This document shows, one piece after another, positions 9,426 through 19,056 of a DNA stretch of 64,000 nucleotides. The stretch comes from Cedecea neteri. GTDB taxonomy: Bacteria; Pseudomonadota; Gammaproteobacteria; Enterobacterales; Enterobacteriaceae. A program made the position numbers and the translations under genes. Location: positions 3,100,001-3,164,000 of the forward strand of contig NZ_CP009459.1 of NCBI RefSeq assembly GCF_000758325.1, read 5' to 3'. The first letter of the stretch is position 1; every line of letters begins with the position of its first letter. The notes below the pieces were generated by a model. The model had not been told where the DNA came from, did no database searches, and saw nothing but the letters and a program-made list of their open reading frames with translations.

Positions 9426-10670
9426 CCAGCGCGAAAGCGTTGAGGCGATCACGCAGGTCAGCAGCAGGCCGGGGAGCAGGGTAAATTCCCCGGTCATTTC
9501 ACAAATCATCAGCGTCGCCATGATCGGCGCGTGCGTGGTAGCTGCCAGTAAAGACGCCATGCCCGTCAGCCCCAGCAGGATCATCAGCGGTTCACCGCCG
9601 CCCCACAGACCACAAACCTGGCCAAACACCATCCCCAGCGCCGCCCCCATAAACAGCGTGGGCGTAAATACACCGCCTGGCGCACCGGAGCCGCTGCTTG
9701 CCATCACCGCCAGCAGTTTGCACAGTAATACCCCGGCCACAAACAGCAGCGCGGGTGGGCTGGTCAGAAATGACTGCACTACGCTGTAACCGTTGCCCCA
9801 GGCCGTCGGGGTCACGAGTGAGAGCAGGCCGACAATCAACCCGCCGAGCGCCAGCTGCAGCGGCGGCGAAAGCTTAAGTGAACGGAACAGCTCGCTACTT
9901 TGCGCCAGCAGCCACAGCACCAGCGGGCCGATAACGCCTGCGGTTAAGCCGAGCAGCGCCATTAGCCCGTAATGAGAAGGCTGTGGGGGATCAAGAAGCG
10001 TGACTATATACAGCGGAGCCTGGCCGCCGTTAAGCAAATGCGTCATCAGCAGGGCGCTGACGGCGGCAATCACCACCGGCCCCAGCGAGGCAAGCATCAG
10101 TGAGCCAAACAGTATTTCCGCAATAAACAGACTGCCCGCCAACGGCGCATGATAGGCGCTCGCCATCCCGGCCGCTGCACCACACGCTACCCACAGCTTC
10201 CACTCTTTGTCCGGGGTAAAGCGTTGGGCAAACAGCGAAGCAAAAACGGTGGCTAACAGAATCATTGCCCCTTCGCGCCCGATTGCGCTGCCGCTGGCGA
10301 CGACGACCAGCGAAGCGGCGGATTTCACCAGGCTGGACGGCACGTCCAGGCGACCATCCCCGGTTTCAATGGCTTCCATGTAGTCGGTGGGGGCAGAAGG
10401 GCGCTGACGAGTGGCTCGCTGCCAGCTCCAGAGCAGAAGCCCTGCCAGCAGGCCACCTGCGGCAGGCGTCAGGGCGCGTCGCCAGGGCTCGAGTGCCGCA
10501 GCGGCTGCAACCAGGCTGCCGCCATGATCGCCGAGAAACACGTTCTCAAGCAGGTACATGGCCTGACGAAAAAGCCAGACCACCAGCGCGGAAGCCAGGC
10601 CAATAAAGACCGCAATCACCAGGCGGCGAAGCATCTCACGGATATCAGGAAAGGCGTGTATTCGGTGCAT
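9378..10670 (-). CDS. clcB: ClC-type chloride channel/transporter ClcB
   Basis: A 430-residue integral membrane protein of the ClC family with many hydrophobic helices. The conserved filter segments are visible: [10 protein letters not shown] (about residue 130; contains the gating glutamate) and [11 protein letters not shown] (about 330). E. coli ClcB is a voltage-gated Cl- channel/antiporter homologue that helps with extreme acid resistance, fitting the nearby acid genes. It is slightly longer at the C-terminus than the 418-residue E. coli protein and runs 48 bp into the 3' end of bioD2 on the opposite strand. Confidence 0.94.
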   Translation of the reverse strand: MHRIHAFPDIREMLRRLVIAVFIGLASALVVWLFRQAMYLLENVFLGDHGGSLVAAAAALEPWRRALTPAAGGLLAGLLLWSWQRATRQRPSAPTDYMEAIETGDGRLDVPSSLVKSAASLVVVASGSAIGREGAMILLATVFASLFAQRFTPDKEWKLWVACGAAAGMASAYHAPLAGSLFIAEILFGSLMLASLGPVVIAAVSALLMTHLLNGGQAPLYIVTLLDPPQPSHYGLMALLGLTAGVIGPLVLWLLAQSSELFRSLKLSPPLQLALGGLIVGLLSLVTPTAWGNGYSVVQSFLTSPPALLFVAGVLLCKLLAVMASSGSGAPGGVFTPTLFMGAALGMVFGQVCGLWGGGEPLMILLGLTGMASLLAATTHAPIMATLMICEMTGEFTLLPGLLLTCVIASTLSRWLRPQSVYRQSATQPG

Positions 10671-10766
10671 AGCGCAAAAGGTCGCGGGGGAATGGCGCTA
10701 TTGTGGGGGAGAACGCGGATAAGCTCAAAGGAAAATGCGCCGCCGTAAAGCAGCGCATCAGGTTAA

Positions 10767-11912
10767 TTAACTTTGTTGAATATTCAGTGCCCGACGGGTG
10801 CGGCCCGAGCTGAGATAATCGGCAATATAATCCTGTGAAATCTCCCCGCTGTAGCGGCCATCTTCGTCGGTGATCGGCATCCAGACCATGTTGTGCTCAT
10901 AGAGTTTAGAGAGCACGATGCGCAAGTTTTCTTCTGCGCGGCCGGTGACGCGGAACGGGTGAATGAGGTCGGTACACGTGCCTGTCGCGCCTCGTGCCTC
11001 GCGCCGCTTAACGAAGCCCAGCGGTTTACCTCCGGCGTCAACGACGGTGATGGAACGCATGTCGTTATCATCCATGGTGGCGAAAGCTTCCGCCAGCGGC
11101 GTGGATTCTCGAGCCGTAATCGTGGGCTGCTGGTCGGTCACGTCCCCGGCCTGCACCAGCAACAGACGCTTCAACGTGCGGTCCTGGCCAACGAACGATC
11201 CGACGAAGTCATTGGCCGGTTTCGCCAACAGCTCGTCCGGGCTGGCGCACTGTACAATTTTGCCCTGGCGGAAGACCGCAATCCGGTCGCCCAGCTTTAG
11301 CGCCTCGTCGATGTCGTGGCTGACCAGCATCACCGTTTTCTTCAACTGGCGCTGCATCTCCAGAAACTCGTTCTGAATCGTTTCGCGGTTAATCGGGTCC
11401 ACCGCGCCAAAAGGCTCATCCATCAGCAGTACCGGCGGATCCGCCGCCAGGGCACGAATCACCCCGATACGCTGCTGCTGGCCGCCCGACATTTCGCGCG
11501 GATAGCGGTTGAGGAAGCGGTTAGGGTCGAGGGCGACCATGCTCATCAACTCCTGGGCACGTGCTTTACAGCGCGCTTTGTCCCAGCCCAGCATGCGGGG
11601 CACGACGGTAATGTTTTCTTCTATCGTCATGTTAGGGAACAGGCCGATTTGCTGGATAACGTAGCCGATGTTGCGGCGCAGGGTGACGGTATCCAGGTCG
11701 TTGGTGTCCTGACCGTTAATTAAAATCTTGCCGCCGGTGGGTTTTATCAGGCGGTTGATCATTTTCAGCGTGGTGGTTTTACCGCAGCCGGACGGGCCGA
11801 GCAGCACGCACATTTCACCTTCGGGCACGTTCAGGCTGATGTTGTCGACAGCGTTAAAAGTCTGGCCATTTTTCTGTACAAATTGTCGCGTGAGGTTTTC
11901 AAGTTTTATCAT
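10767..11912 (-). CDS. osmV: OsmU osmoprotectant importer, ATP-binding subunit OsmV
   Basis: A 381-residue ABC ATPase with Walker A GPSGCGKTT (about 38-46), signature MSGGQQQRIGV (about 140), Walker B VLLMDEPF and switch SHDIDEA. The C-terminal third carries two CBS-like segments typical of glycine betaine/carnitine/choline (OpuC/ProV) ATPases, which sense ionic strength. It is the last gene of the minus-strand unit osmY-osmX-osmW-osmV. The gene set and its place between clcB and dmsD match Salmonella OsmU (STM1491-1494), an importer of glycine betaine and choline-O-sulfate under osmotic stress. Confidence 0.93.
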   Translation of the reverse strand: MIKLENLTRQFVQKNGQTFNAVDNISLNVPEGEMCVLLGPSGCGKTTTLKMINRLIKPTGGKILINGQDTNDLDTVTLRRNIGYVIQQIGLFPNMTIEENITVVPRMLGWDKARCKARAQELMSMVALDPNRFLNRYPREMSGGQQQRIGVIRALAADPPVLLMDEPFGAVDPINRETIQNEFLEMQRQLKKTVMLVSHDIDEALKLGDRIAVFRQGKIVQCASPDELLAKPANDFVGSFVGQDRTLKRLLLVQAGDVTDQQPTITARESTPLAEAFATMDDNDMRSITVVDAGGKPLGFVKRREARGATGTCTDLIHPFRVTGRAEENLRIVLSKLYEHNMVWMPITDEDGRYSGEISQDYIADYLSSGRTRRALNIQQS

Positions 11913-11948
11913 TATTAACTCTCCTTTGAATACGGCTTCACGGCCCGG

Positions 11949-12587
11949 TTACCATTTAGTGAAATGCAGCTGCAGGCGATGCAGCAACCAGTCGAGCACG
12001 ATAGCTAACAGGCAGATCATCACCGCCCCGGCAATCAGCATACGGATATCACTCCCACCGATGCCGTTAAGCAGCAGCAAGCCCAGGCCGCCCGCGCCAA
12101 TGACGGCGGCAATGGCCATGACGCCAATGTTCATCACCACTGCGGTTCGAATTCCGCCAAAAATCACCGGCAGCGCCATAGGAATTTCCACCCATCGCAG
12201 GCGCTGCCAAAACGTCATGCCGATGCCTCGCCCGGCTTCACGTAGCCCCGGCGGCAGGCTGTCCAGCGCGGTGTAGGTATTGCGGACAATAGGCAGCAGC
12301 GAATACAGGAACACTGCCGTCACCGCAGGCACTACGCCAATACCTTGACCGATCAGCGAAAACAGGGGAATCATCAGGCCAAACAGCGCCACGGACGGAA
12401 TGGTGAGCAAAATAGTGGCAAAGCCGAGTATCGGCGTGGCAAGCCATTTATGGCGCACGATAAGAATGCCCAGCGGCACGCCAATCAGGATTGCGAGGCC
12501 GACGGCGATCAGCACCAGCCACAGGTGATGCAGGGTGAGGGAGCCAATATACCCTGCGTTATCAATCATATAATGTAACGTTTCCAC
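11949..12587 (-). CDS. osmW: OsmU permease subunit OsmW
   Basis: A 212-residue BPD-type ABC permease with five or six membrane helices and the cytoplasmic coupling loop GLREAGRGIGMTFWQRLRWV (about 130), the EAA-like motif that docks with the ATPase. It forms the membrane channel with OsmY. It sits 36 bp upstream of osmV and 9 bp downstream of osmX on the same strand, clearly one operon. Length is normal for small OpuCB/OpuCD-type permeases. Confidence 0.92.
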   Translation of the reverse strand: METLHYMIDNAGYIGSLTLHHLWLVLIAVGLAILIGVPLGILIVRHKWLATPILGFATILLTIPSVALFGLMIPLFSLIGQGIGVVPAVTAVFLYSLLPIVRNTYTALDSLPPGLREAGRGIGMTFWQRLRWVEIPMALPVIFGGIRTAVVMNIGVMAIAAVIGAGGLGLLLLNGIGGSDIRMLIAGAVMICLLAIVLDWLLHRLQLHFTKW

Positions 12588-12596
12588 GATACCTCC

Positions 12597-13502
12597 TCAG
12601 AGCAAGCCTTTCTGCTGCAGGAATTCACGGGCCACCTGCTGCGGGGTTTCATGGTCGATATCAACTTTAGCGTTCAGGGTTGTTATCACCTCATTGTTCA
12701 GCTCGGACGACAGGGTGTTCAGCGCCTCCTCAAGGCCCGGATGCGAGTCCAGCACGTCTTTACGCACCACGGGCGTGACAGCGTAACTTGGGAAGAAGCC
12801 CCTATCGTCCACCAGCGCCTTCAGGTCAAAGCCCTTCATGCGCCCGTCGGTGGTGTAGATCAGACCGGCGTCAACAAAGCCATCGCGGATGGCGTTGTAG
12901 ACCAGGCCGGGGTCCATCTGGCGGATCTGCGGACGGTCCAGCGGCGTGTTGTAAACCTGCTGCAGTGGCTTCAGGCCATCGCTGCGCCCGGCAAACTCCA
13001 GATCCAGGCCCAGCATCCAGTTATGTTTTGGGTCGGTCTGGCGAATATGTTCAATGCGCTCTACCAGCTGCGACATCGTGGTAATACCTTCTTTTTCTGC
13101 CCGCTCGCGCTTCATGGCAAAGGCGTAGGTGTTGTTCATCTCCGCCGGTTTAAGCCAGACGAGGCCCAGCTTTGCATCGAGTTTTTTGACCGTGTTGTAA
13201 GACTCTTCCGGCGTCATTCGCTTATTGATGTGGTTGAAGATAATTAGTGAGGTGCCGGTGTACTCCCAGGTCATATCAATCTGTTTATTGATCATCGCAT
13301 TGCGGGAAATCACCGTAGCAATATTGGTCTGTGGCGTGACCTGGAAGCCCTTTTTAGCCAGATACTGCGTGGTCATGGCCGACAAAATATGCTGCTCGGT
13401 AAAGCTTTTGGTCGCCAGAATCAGCGGTGCGGCCTGGGCCTGAGTGGCGATAAGGGAGGCCGCGGCAAACGCCGTCGTCAGCATCCGTGAAAGCAGTTTC
13501 AT
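12597..13502 (-). CDS. osmX: OsmU periplasmic osmoprotectant-binding protein OsmX
   Basis: A 301-residue substrate-binding protein with a signal peptide (cleavage near ATQAQA/APL, about residue 25) and the OpuAC/QAT fold. It begins the mature region with [17 protein letters not shown], the usual start of the quaternary-amine-binding family. It delivers glycine betaine-like solutes to OsmW/OsmY. There is no lipobox, so it is a soluble periplasmic protein. It lies between the two permease genes, as in Salmonella OsmU. Confidence 0.93.
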   Translation of the reverse strand: MKLLSRMLTTAFAAASLIATQAQAAPLILATKSFTEQHILSAMTTQYLAKKGFQVTPQTNIATVISRNAMINKQIDMTWEYTGTSLIIFNHINKRMTPEESYNTVKKLDAKLGLVWLKPAEMNNTYAFAMKRERAEKEGITTMSQLVERIEHIRQTDPKHNWMLGLDLEFAGRSDGLKPLQQVYNTPLDRPQIRQMDPGLVYNAIRDGFVDAGLIYTTDGRMKGFDLKALVDDRGFFPSYAVTPVVRKDVLDSHPGLEEALNTLSSELNNEVITTLNAKVDIDHETPQQVAREFLQQKGLL

Positions 13503-13520
13503 GCTCGCTCCTTATTGTTG

Positions 13521-14237
13521 TTATTGGGCGGTGTGGGGACTGAGCACCCGGCCCAGGCTGGCAAGCGCTAAGTCGAGAATGAGCGCAAACAGGGCTGTCG
13601 CCACGGCGCCGAGTATCAGCGTTGGAAAGTCGTTCAGGTAAATTCCCGGGAAAATAAGCTCTCCGTAGCTGCTCGCACCGATAAGAAAGGCCAGCGGGGC
13701 GGTGCCGACGTTGATGGCGGTGGCAATCCGCACGCCGGAAAGGATCACCGGCCAGGCGTTAGGGATTTCAACCTGACGCAGCCGCTGCAGTTTGGTCATG
13801 CCAATCCCGTTGGCGGCTTCGATAAGTGACGCCGGGACGCTGCACAGCCCGGCATACGTATTCCGGACGATGGGAAGCAGTGAGGCGAGGAACAGGGCAA
13901 TGATCGCCGGTTTGTCGCCTATACCGATAATCACCATCGCCAGCGCTAATACCGCCAGCGGCGGCAGCGTGTTGCCGATATTGAAAATCTGCATGACATA
14001 CTCGGCCCAGCGGCGAGCCGCAGGGCGGCTGAGCAATATTCCGCTGGGTATACCGACCAGCAGGGCGAGCGCCATTGAGCTGAACACCAGAATCAGGTGC
14101 TGCTGCCCGAGGTAGAGTAAATCGACCTGCCGGGCTTTAAGGGTATCGAGGCCGATGCCCCAAACCACCAGAGCAAGCACTAAAATCAGCGCCACCAGCC
14201 CAAGTAAAAACCGTGTTGTGAAGGATGCGTTTTGCAT
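13521..14237 (-). CDS. osmY: OsmU permease subunit OsmY (not the E. coli OsmY protein)
   Basis: A 238-residue ABC permease with about six helices and a coupling loop (ASLIEAANGIGMTKLQRLRQV). The start MQNASFTTRFL at 14237 is chosen because GGGAG lies 9 bp before it; eight upstream codons remain open. It is the first gene of the osmU unit, so the promoter should lie in 14238-14549. The symbol follows Salmonella osmVWXY usage and must not be confused with the unrelated E. coli periplasmic OsmY. Confidence 0.88.
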   Translation of the reverse strand: MQNASFTTRFLLGLVALILVLALVVWGIGLDTLKARQVDLLYLGQQHLILVFSSMALALLVGIPSGILLSRPAARRWAEYVMQIFNIGNTLPPLAVLALAMVIIGIGDKPAIIALFLASLLPIVRNTYAGLCSVPASLIEAANGIGMTKLQRLRQVEIPNAWPVILSGVRIATAINVGTAPLAFLIGASSYGELIFPGIYLNDFPTLILGAVATALFALILDLALASLGRVLSPHTAQ

Positions 14238-14549
14238 TGCAGTGTGTCTCCCTGTGTGCACGCGTTATCGCCGCCGGGGAGGCGGCCTGTTGTTATGCCA
14301 TGTGTCGGCAGGGTGTCTGGAGCTATAGCAACGCAGCGGGAAGGATTCCAGTTTAAGGGACAATTAAGAGGCTAATGATTTAGTCGATAAACTGCTGCTC
14401 AGGCCTGATAGCTTCTGGCCTGTGGAAGAAAAGTAAAGATTTGTCTTAAAAATGTTAACGTAAAGTGACATTGTCACATTTGGTGGGTGCAGAAATCCTC
14501 GTTTTTTCTGGAAACCGGAGATATCCGGCTTCCTGAAAGCCCAGGATTC
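14238..14549. other. Intergenic region: osmU promoter side and dmsD 3' side
   Basis: No gene is seen in these 312 bases. They should contain the osmU promoter. A perfect short palindrome GTGAC-ATT-GTCAC (14465-14477) could be an operator. A hairpin (about 14509-14533, centred on GATATC, stem CCGG/GGAA) lies just past the dmsD stop but lacks a U-tract on that strand. Confidence 0.45.
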
Positions 14550-15176
14550 TTAGAAATGGAGTTCTTTACTGGCAACGGGCATCAACATGCCGTTTTGCCA
14601 GCCTGAGAGGGTCAGTTTTGCCAGCTCACCCAGGCCAGTATAGAAATCATTCGCCGCATTTTCGGTAAACAGACTCAGATAACGATCGGCCCAGGGCAGC
14701 AGATGCCAGGCCAGCAGCTCATCCAGTGGCTGCCGCTGCCCCTGGTCGGCCAGCCAGGCCGCCAGCATCAGCATTAAGCCAAAATGATCTTCAGGCTCGT
14801 TTTGTTCCGTCTGCGGGGCAAAACCCTGGTCGCGCATCCACTGGCGAAGCTCAAGCAGCGAGTCGCCAAACAGCACGTTTTCTTTGTCGAGGTATACGGA
14901 GCCCCACGGCGGGGCCGGAAGCGCATAAGGGCCGATAAACAGGCGCTGGAACTCTTCTTTTACCGGCGTGGTCTTGTCCGCCTGGCCCGCAGCCATCAGG
15001 GGCGCAACTGCCGCCAGCGTTGGGGTCTGGAACGGCCATTCGCTCACCCAGTCCGGTGCCGCAAACATCGCCATCAGCGCGGTGCTGTCCGGGTGGCTGG
15101 GGGCATGATAAAACAGGGCTCCGAGCACCCGGCCGCTAAGGGCTATCGCCGACAGGCGTTGTTGTTCAGAGAGCAT
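14550..15176 (-). CDS. dmsD: Tat proofreading chaperone DmsD
   Basis: A 208-residue TorD/DmsD-family protein. The hallmark PPWGSVYLDKENVLFG (about residue 111) and EPEDHFG (about 148) segments, which form the leader-peptide-binding site, are intact and match E. coli DmsD. Known role: it binds the twin-arginine leader of DmsA/YnfE/YnfF and holds the apoenzyme until the molybdenum cofactor is inserted. It lies 90 bp downstream of the ynfE-type gene, its presumed client. The ynfG and ynfH genes that separate the two in E. coli are absent. Confidence 0.94.
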   Translation of the reverse strand: MLSEQQRLSAIALSGRVLGALFYHAPSHPDSTALMAMFAAPDWVSEWPFQTPTLAAVAPLMAAGQADKTTPVKEEFQRLFIGPYALPAPPWGSVYLDKENVLFGDSLLELRQWMRDQGFAPQTEQNEPEDHFGLMLMLAAWLADQGQRQPLDELLAWHLLPWADRYLSLFTENAANDFYTGLGELAKLTLSGWQNGMLMPVASKELHF

Positions 15177-15266
15177 TTTTATTCCTTTTGGTCGGGCACC
15201 TGGCTCCGCTATATGTCACTGGAGCCAGGTGAATACAGGCAAAGCAACAAGCCTTTGCCATTACGT

Positions 15267-17708
15267 TTAAATCTTCTTAATTTCAACCAGATTGGTATGC
15301 TGCGGGTTGCCTTTTGCCAGCGGCGAAGGGCGGTGCGTGGTTAGCGTATTGATGCAGGCGCCGTGGTCAATGCGGTCGCCGTTCATGTCGGCATCGTGCC
15401 AGGCGCCCTGGCCCATCGCGGCAACGCCAGGCATGATGCGAGGGGTAACTTTCGCTTCAATATGCACTTCACCGCGCCCGTTAAACACGCTGACTTTGTC
15501 GCCGTTGGCAATGCCGCGACGTTTAGCGTCAAGCGGATTAATCCAGACTTCCTGACGCGCGGCGGCCTGCAGGACGTCAATGTTGCCGTAGGTTGAGTGC
15601 GTTCTGGATTTGTAGTGGAAACCAAACAGCTGGAGAGGAAACTCGCTGCGCTGTGGAGAGTCCCAGCCTTCAAACGTCGAGGCATACACCGGCAGCGGAC
15701 TGATGGTTTCGTCTTTTTCCAGCTCCCAGCTGGCGGCAATTCCGGCGAGCTTGCTGGAATAGATTTCAATTTTCCCGGACGGCGTTTTGAGCGGATTGGC
15801 CTGAGGATCTTCGCGGAATTTTTTGTAAGCCACAAAATGGCCAGCCGGATCTTTACGCTTGTAAATGCCCATCGCTCGCAAATCTTCATAGGCAGGTAGC
15901 GCCGGATCTTTCGCCAGCATTTTCGCGTACAGATATTGCAGCCACTCGCGCTGGGTTCGTCCTTCCGTGAAGGCCTGATGCACCCCGTCGCCCAGGCGTT
16001 TAGCCACTTCGCTCATCATCCAGTAGATAGGCTTGCGCTCAAACTTAGGCGCGGTGGCGGGCTGGATGAAAATCAGGTAGCCCATATTACCGGCGTAATC
16101 GTTAGGAATGATGTCCTCCTGCTCGACGGTCATCAGGTCAGGCAGCAGGATATCGGCGTATTTCGCCGACGAAGTCATAAAGTTCTCAATCACCACAATC
16201 ATTTCGCACTGCTTATCGTCCTGCAAAATGGCGTGGGTTTTATTGATGTCGGAATGCTGGTTAATAATCGTGTTGCCGGCATAGTTCCAGATGAACTTGA
16301 TCGGCACATCCAGCTTCTCTTTTCCGCGTACGCCGTCTCGTTTGGCCGTCATTTCGGGGCCGCGAGTGATGGCGTCCGTCCAGCTGAAGCAGGAGATCTG
16401 GGTTTTGATCGGGTTTTCCAGCACCGGCATACGTTCAATGGTGATGGTATAGGTGGATTCACGCGCGCCGCTGTTGCCGCCGTTAATCCCCACGTTGCCT
16501 GTCAGAATCGGCAGCATGGCGATGGCGCGTGAGGTCAGCTCGCCGTTAGCCTGGCGTTGCGGCCCCCAGCCCTGGGCAATGTAGGCCGGTTTTGCACCCG
16601 CAATTTCGCGTGCCAGCTTGATGATTCTGTCCGCCGGGATGCCGGTTATCGCGGAGGCCCACTGCGGCGTTTTCTCTGTCCCGTCATCGCCATCACCTAA
16701 AATATAGGCTTTGTAGTGGCCGTTGCGCGGGGCATCGGCCGGCAGCGTTGTCTCGTCATAGCCGACGCAGTATTTATCCAGGAAAGGCTGGTCGACCAGG
16801 TTTTCGCTAATCATGACGTGGGCAAGCCCGGCCACCAGCGCGGCATCCGTTCCGGGGCGAATAGGGATCCATTCATCTTCCCGGCCTGCGGCCGTATCGG
16901 TGTAGCGCGGGTCGATAACAATCATGCGGGCGTTGGAGCGTTCGCGAGCCTGTTCAAGGTAATAAGTGATACCGCCGCCGCTCATACGTGTTTCTGCTGG
17001 ATTATTGCCAAACAGAACGACCAGTTTGCTGTTTTCGATATCCGAAGTGCTGTTGCCGTCATTGCTGCCGTAGGTGTACGGCATGGCACAGGCGATTTGG
17101 GCGGTGCTGTAGGTGCCGTAGTGGCTCAGAAAACCGCCGTAGCAGTTCATCAGCCGGGCGACCAGCGAGGCGTAAGGGGAAGAGCGGGTGATATTCCCGC
17201 CAACCACGCCGGACGAGTAATTAATGTAGACTGCTTCGTTGCCGTACTTTTCAACGGTCTGCTTCAGGCTGTGGCTGACAATCTCCAGCGCTTCGTCCCA
17301 GCTGATGCGTTCAAATTTACCTTCACCCCGTTTGCCCACGCGCTTCATCGGGTAATTCAGACGTTCCGGGTGGTTGATCCTGCGGCGGATGGAGCGCCCG
17401 CGCAGACAGGCGCGAACCTGGTGGTCACCATAGGTGTCCAGCCCGGTATTGTCCGTTTCAACCCAGTAAACCTCTTCGTCGCGAACGTGCAGCCGCAGGG
17501 CGCAGCGGCTGCCGCAGTTAACCGAACAGGCTCCCCAGACAACTTTGTCTTTATTTTCCGGCGACAGAGCGTCGGCAACCGCGGCGGCTGCGCTACGCAT
17601 ACCAAAAGGCAGCGAAATGCCGCCTGCGGCGAGGGCCAGGCCGCCAATGGCTGATGATTTTACCAGGCTGCGGCGGCTAATCCCGCCTGGATGATTGAGG
17701 TTCGACAT
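15267..17708 (-). CDS. ynfE: Tat-exported molybdopterin oxidoreductase, YnfE/YnfF (DmsA) type
   Basis: An 813-residue enzyme; start MSNLNHPGG (17708) is chosen for the GGAGAG site 4-9 bp upstream, rather than ATG 17720. It carries a twin-arginine leader (SRRSLVKSSAIGG), an N-terminal iron-sulfur motif C-x3-C-x3-C (CSVNCGSRC) with a fourth Cys in VRACLRGR, and the bis-MGD-binding domains of the DMSO reductase family. E. coli YnfE/YnfF are selenate reductase catalytic subunits that use YnfG (ferredoxin) and YnfH (membrane anchor). Neither gene follows here; dmsD does. Selenate, DMSO or another S/N-oxide are all possible substrates. Confidence 0.88.
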   Translation of the reverse strand: MSNLNHPGGISRRSLVKSSAIGGLALAAGGISLPFGMRSAAAAVADALSPENKDKVVWGACSVNCGSRCALRLHVRDEEVYWVETDNTGLDTYGDHQVRACLRGRSIRRRINHPERLNYPMKRVGKRGEGKFERISWDEALEIVSHSLKQTVEKYGNEAVYINYSSGVVGGNITRSSPYASLVARLMNCYGGFLSHYGTYSTAQIACAMPYTYGSNDGNSTSDIENSKLVVLFGNNPAETRMSGGGITYYLEQARERSNARMIVIDPRYTDTAAGREDEWIPIRPGTDAALVAGLAHVMISENLVDQPFLDKYCVGYDETTLPADAPRNGHYKAYILGDGDDGTEKTPQWASAITGIPADRIIKLAREIAGAKPAYIAQGWGPQRQANGELTSRAIAMLPILTGNVGINGGNSGARESTYTITIERMPVLENPIKTQISCFSWTDAITRGPEMTAKRDGVRGKEKLDVPIKFIWNYAGNTIINQHSDINKTHAILQDDKQCEMIVVIENFMTSSAKYADILLPDLMTVEQEDIIPNDYAGNMGYLIFIQPATAPKFERKPIYWMMSEVAKRLGDGVHQAFTEGRTQREWLQYLYAKMLAKDPALPAYEDLRAMGIYKRKDPAGHFVAYKKFREDPQANPLKTPSGKIEIYSSKLAGIAASWELEKDETISPLPVYASTFEGWDSPQRSEFPLQLFGFHYKSRTHSTYGNIDVLQAAARQEVWINPLDAKRRGIANGDKVSVFNGRGEVHIEAKVTPRIMPGVAAMGQGAWHDADMNGDRIDHGACINTLTTHRPSPLAKGNPQHTNLVEIKKI

Positions 17709-17914
17709 CGCTCTCTCCATGACTTTTTGTCGTGTGGAAGACGTTATTATTTGTATTTTTTGTGGATCGGTGATTGCTGAGGCTGCCCGTCAGGGGGCGC
17801 CCGGGGGAAGAGTGTTACTTAATTAGGAGTAGTCGTTATTAACGCCAGTCAAAGTTGCGGTGGTTGAGGGGAAATAGATGAGGGAAAGCAGGGTGCCCGG
17901 CACCCTGCAGGGGA

Positions 17915-18190
17915 TTATTGCGGTTCATTTTCCGGCGCAGCGCCACCCGCGATACGGGTATAAACGATTTTTTGCGTGTCATTCGCACAGTGGCCGACGA
18001 CCTGGCCGCCGGCTTTGTCTGCCTGATCGTTCGGTACAATAGTGAGCGAGAAGCCTGACTCAGGCACGCCGTTATTGACAATTTTCTGCTGAATATCCGC
18101 TTTCACTTTTTCGCAACTGCCCTGTGCGGCCAACGCCGGGGCGGCAGCGATCAGCAGTATCGTGCTTAACCAAACGGTACGTTTCATCAT
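17915..18190 (-). CDS. ynfD: Periplasmic DUF1161 protein YnfD
   Basis: A 91-residue protein with a signal peptide (MMKRTVWLSTILLIAAAPAL, cleavage near LAA/QGS) followed by a small DUF1161 domain with two cysteines (SCEKVKADI, GHCAND) that may form a disulfide. It matches E. coli YnfD; function unknown. Either of two adjacent Met codons could start it. It is divergent from ynfC, as in E. coli. Confidence 0.85.
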   Translation of the reverse strand: MMKRTVWLSTILLIAAAPALAAQGSCEKVKADIQQKIVNNGVPESGFSLTIVPNDQADKAGGQVVGHCANDTQKIVYTRIAGGAAPENEPQ

Positions 18191-18293
18191 CTCTTCCTTT
18201 TGTTGAGTTCAAAGTTAAGAATAGCGCTTCTAGTGTAAAGTGTTGTATTTGCTTATATCATGTTATGACATAAAAACAGGAGAGCGGCAAAAC

Positions 18294-19004
18294 GTGAAGA
18301 AAATCATTACCCTCGGTGCGCTGGTTTTGAGCCTTGTAGGCTGCGATAACTCGACGTCGCCGCAGGCGTACACGCCGGAAATGGCCAGTTTTTCTAACGA
18401 ATTTGATTTCGACCCGATGCGCGGTCCGGTAAAGGATTTTAGCCAGACCCTAATGAACGAAAAAGGCCAGGTTTTGAAAAGGGTCAGCGGTACGCTGTCG
18501 GAAGAAGGCTGCTTCGACACGCTGGAATTTCACGATCTGGAGAACAACAGCGGGGCATCGCTGACGCTCGATGCAAACTACTATGTTGACGCGGTCAGCC
18601 AGGAAAAACGCGTTCGGCTGCAGGGGAAATGCCAGCTGGCTGAATTGCCTGCCGCGGGTATCAGCTACGACACCGACGACAACGACTTTGTGACCGCCGC
18701 CAAAGGCAAAGATGTGCTGGTCACCTATAAGTACGACAGCGAAGGCTATCCGCTGGGGAAAATCACCAAATCGAAGGACAGCGAACTTGCCATCGTGGCG
18801 AAAGCGGGTGTCGATAAAAAGAAAAAGCTGGATTACAGCGCGACAACCAGCCTGAACGGTAAAATCATCGGGGTCGCAAAGCAAAGCTGTGATTATGACA
18901 GCCATTTCAACTCGCTGTCCTGCGATCTGGAAATGACGGATGATTCCGTCACGCCGCCAAAGGTGGACCGTTACACCATTAAAAATACGGTGGAGTATTA
19001 TTGA
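18294..19004 (+). CDS. ynfC: Lipoprotein YnfC
   Basis: A 236-residue lipoprotein. The start is taken as GTG 18294, which follows AGGAGAG and gives a proper lipoprotein signal (MKKIITLGALVLSLVGC); the frame is open to 18240 but that part is not signal-like. The lipobox LVGC places the acylated cysteine at about residue 17. The body (PEMASFSNEFDFDP, RVSGTLSEEGCFD, YTIKNT) is closely similar to E. coli YnfC, an outer-membrane-type lipoprotein of unknown function. In E. coli speG follows; here the next genes are a PTS operon on the other strand. Confidence 0.88.
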   Translation: MKKIITLGALVLSLVGCDNSTSPQAYTPEMASFSNEFDFDPMRGPVKDFSQTLMNEKGQVLKRVSGTLSEEGCFDTLEFHDLENNSGASLTLDANYYVDAVSQEKRVRLQGKCQLAELPAAGISYDTDDNDFVTAAKGKDVLVTYKYDSEGYPLGKITKSKDSELAIVAKAGVDKKKKLDYSATTSLNGKIIGVAKQSCDYDSHFNSLSCDLEMTDDSVTPPKVDRYTIKNTVEYY

Positions 19005-19021
19005 TCGCGTCGGTGTTACAA

Positions 19022-19050
19022 ATGCCGGATGCCACAATGACACCCGGCAT
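19022..19050. terminator. Hairpin between convergent ynfC and PTS operon
   Basis: A 7-bp stem (ATGCCGG with CCGGCAT) lies in the 52-bp convergent gap and could act as a bidirectional terminator. U-tracts are weak on both sides. Confidence 0.4.
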
Positions 19051-19056
19051 AGGAAG

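Noticed and set aside
16716-17654. Plus-strand 312-residue frame inside ynfE
   Set aside because: Antisense shadow; no family features, whereas ynfE has Tat leader and iron-sulfur motif.
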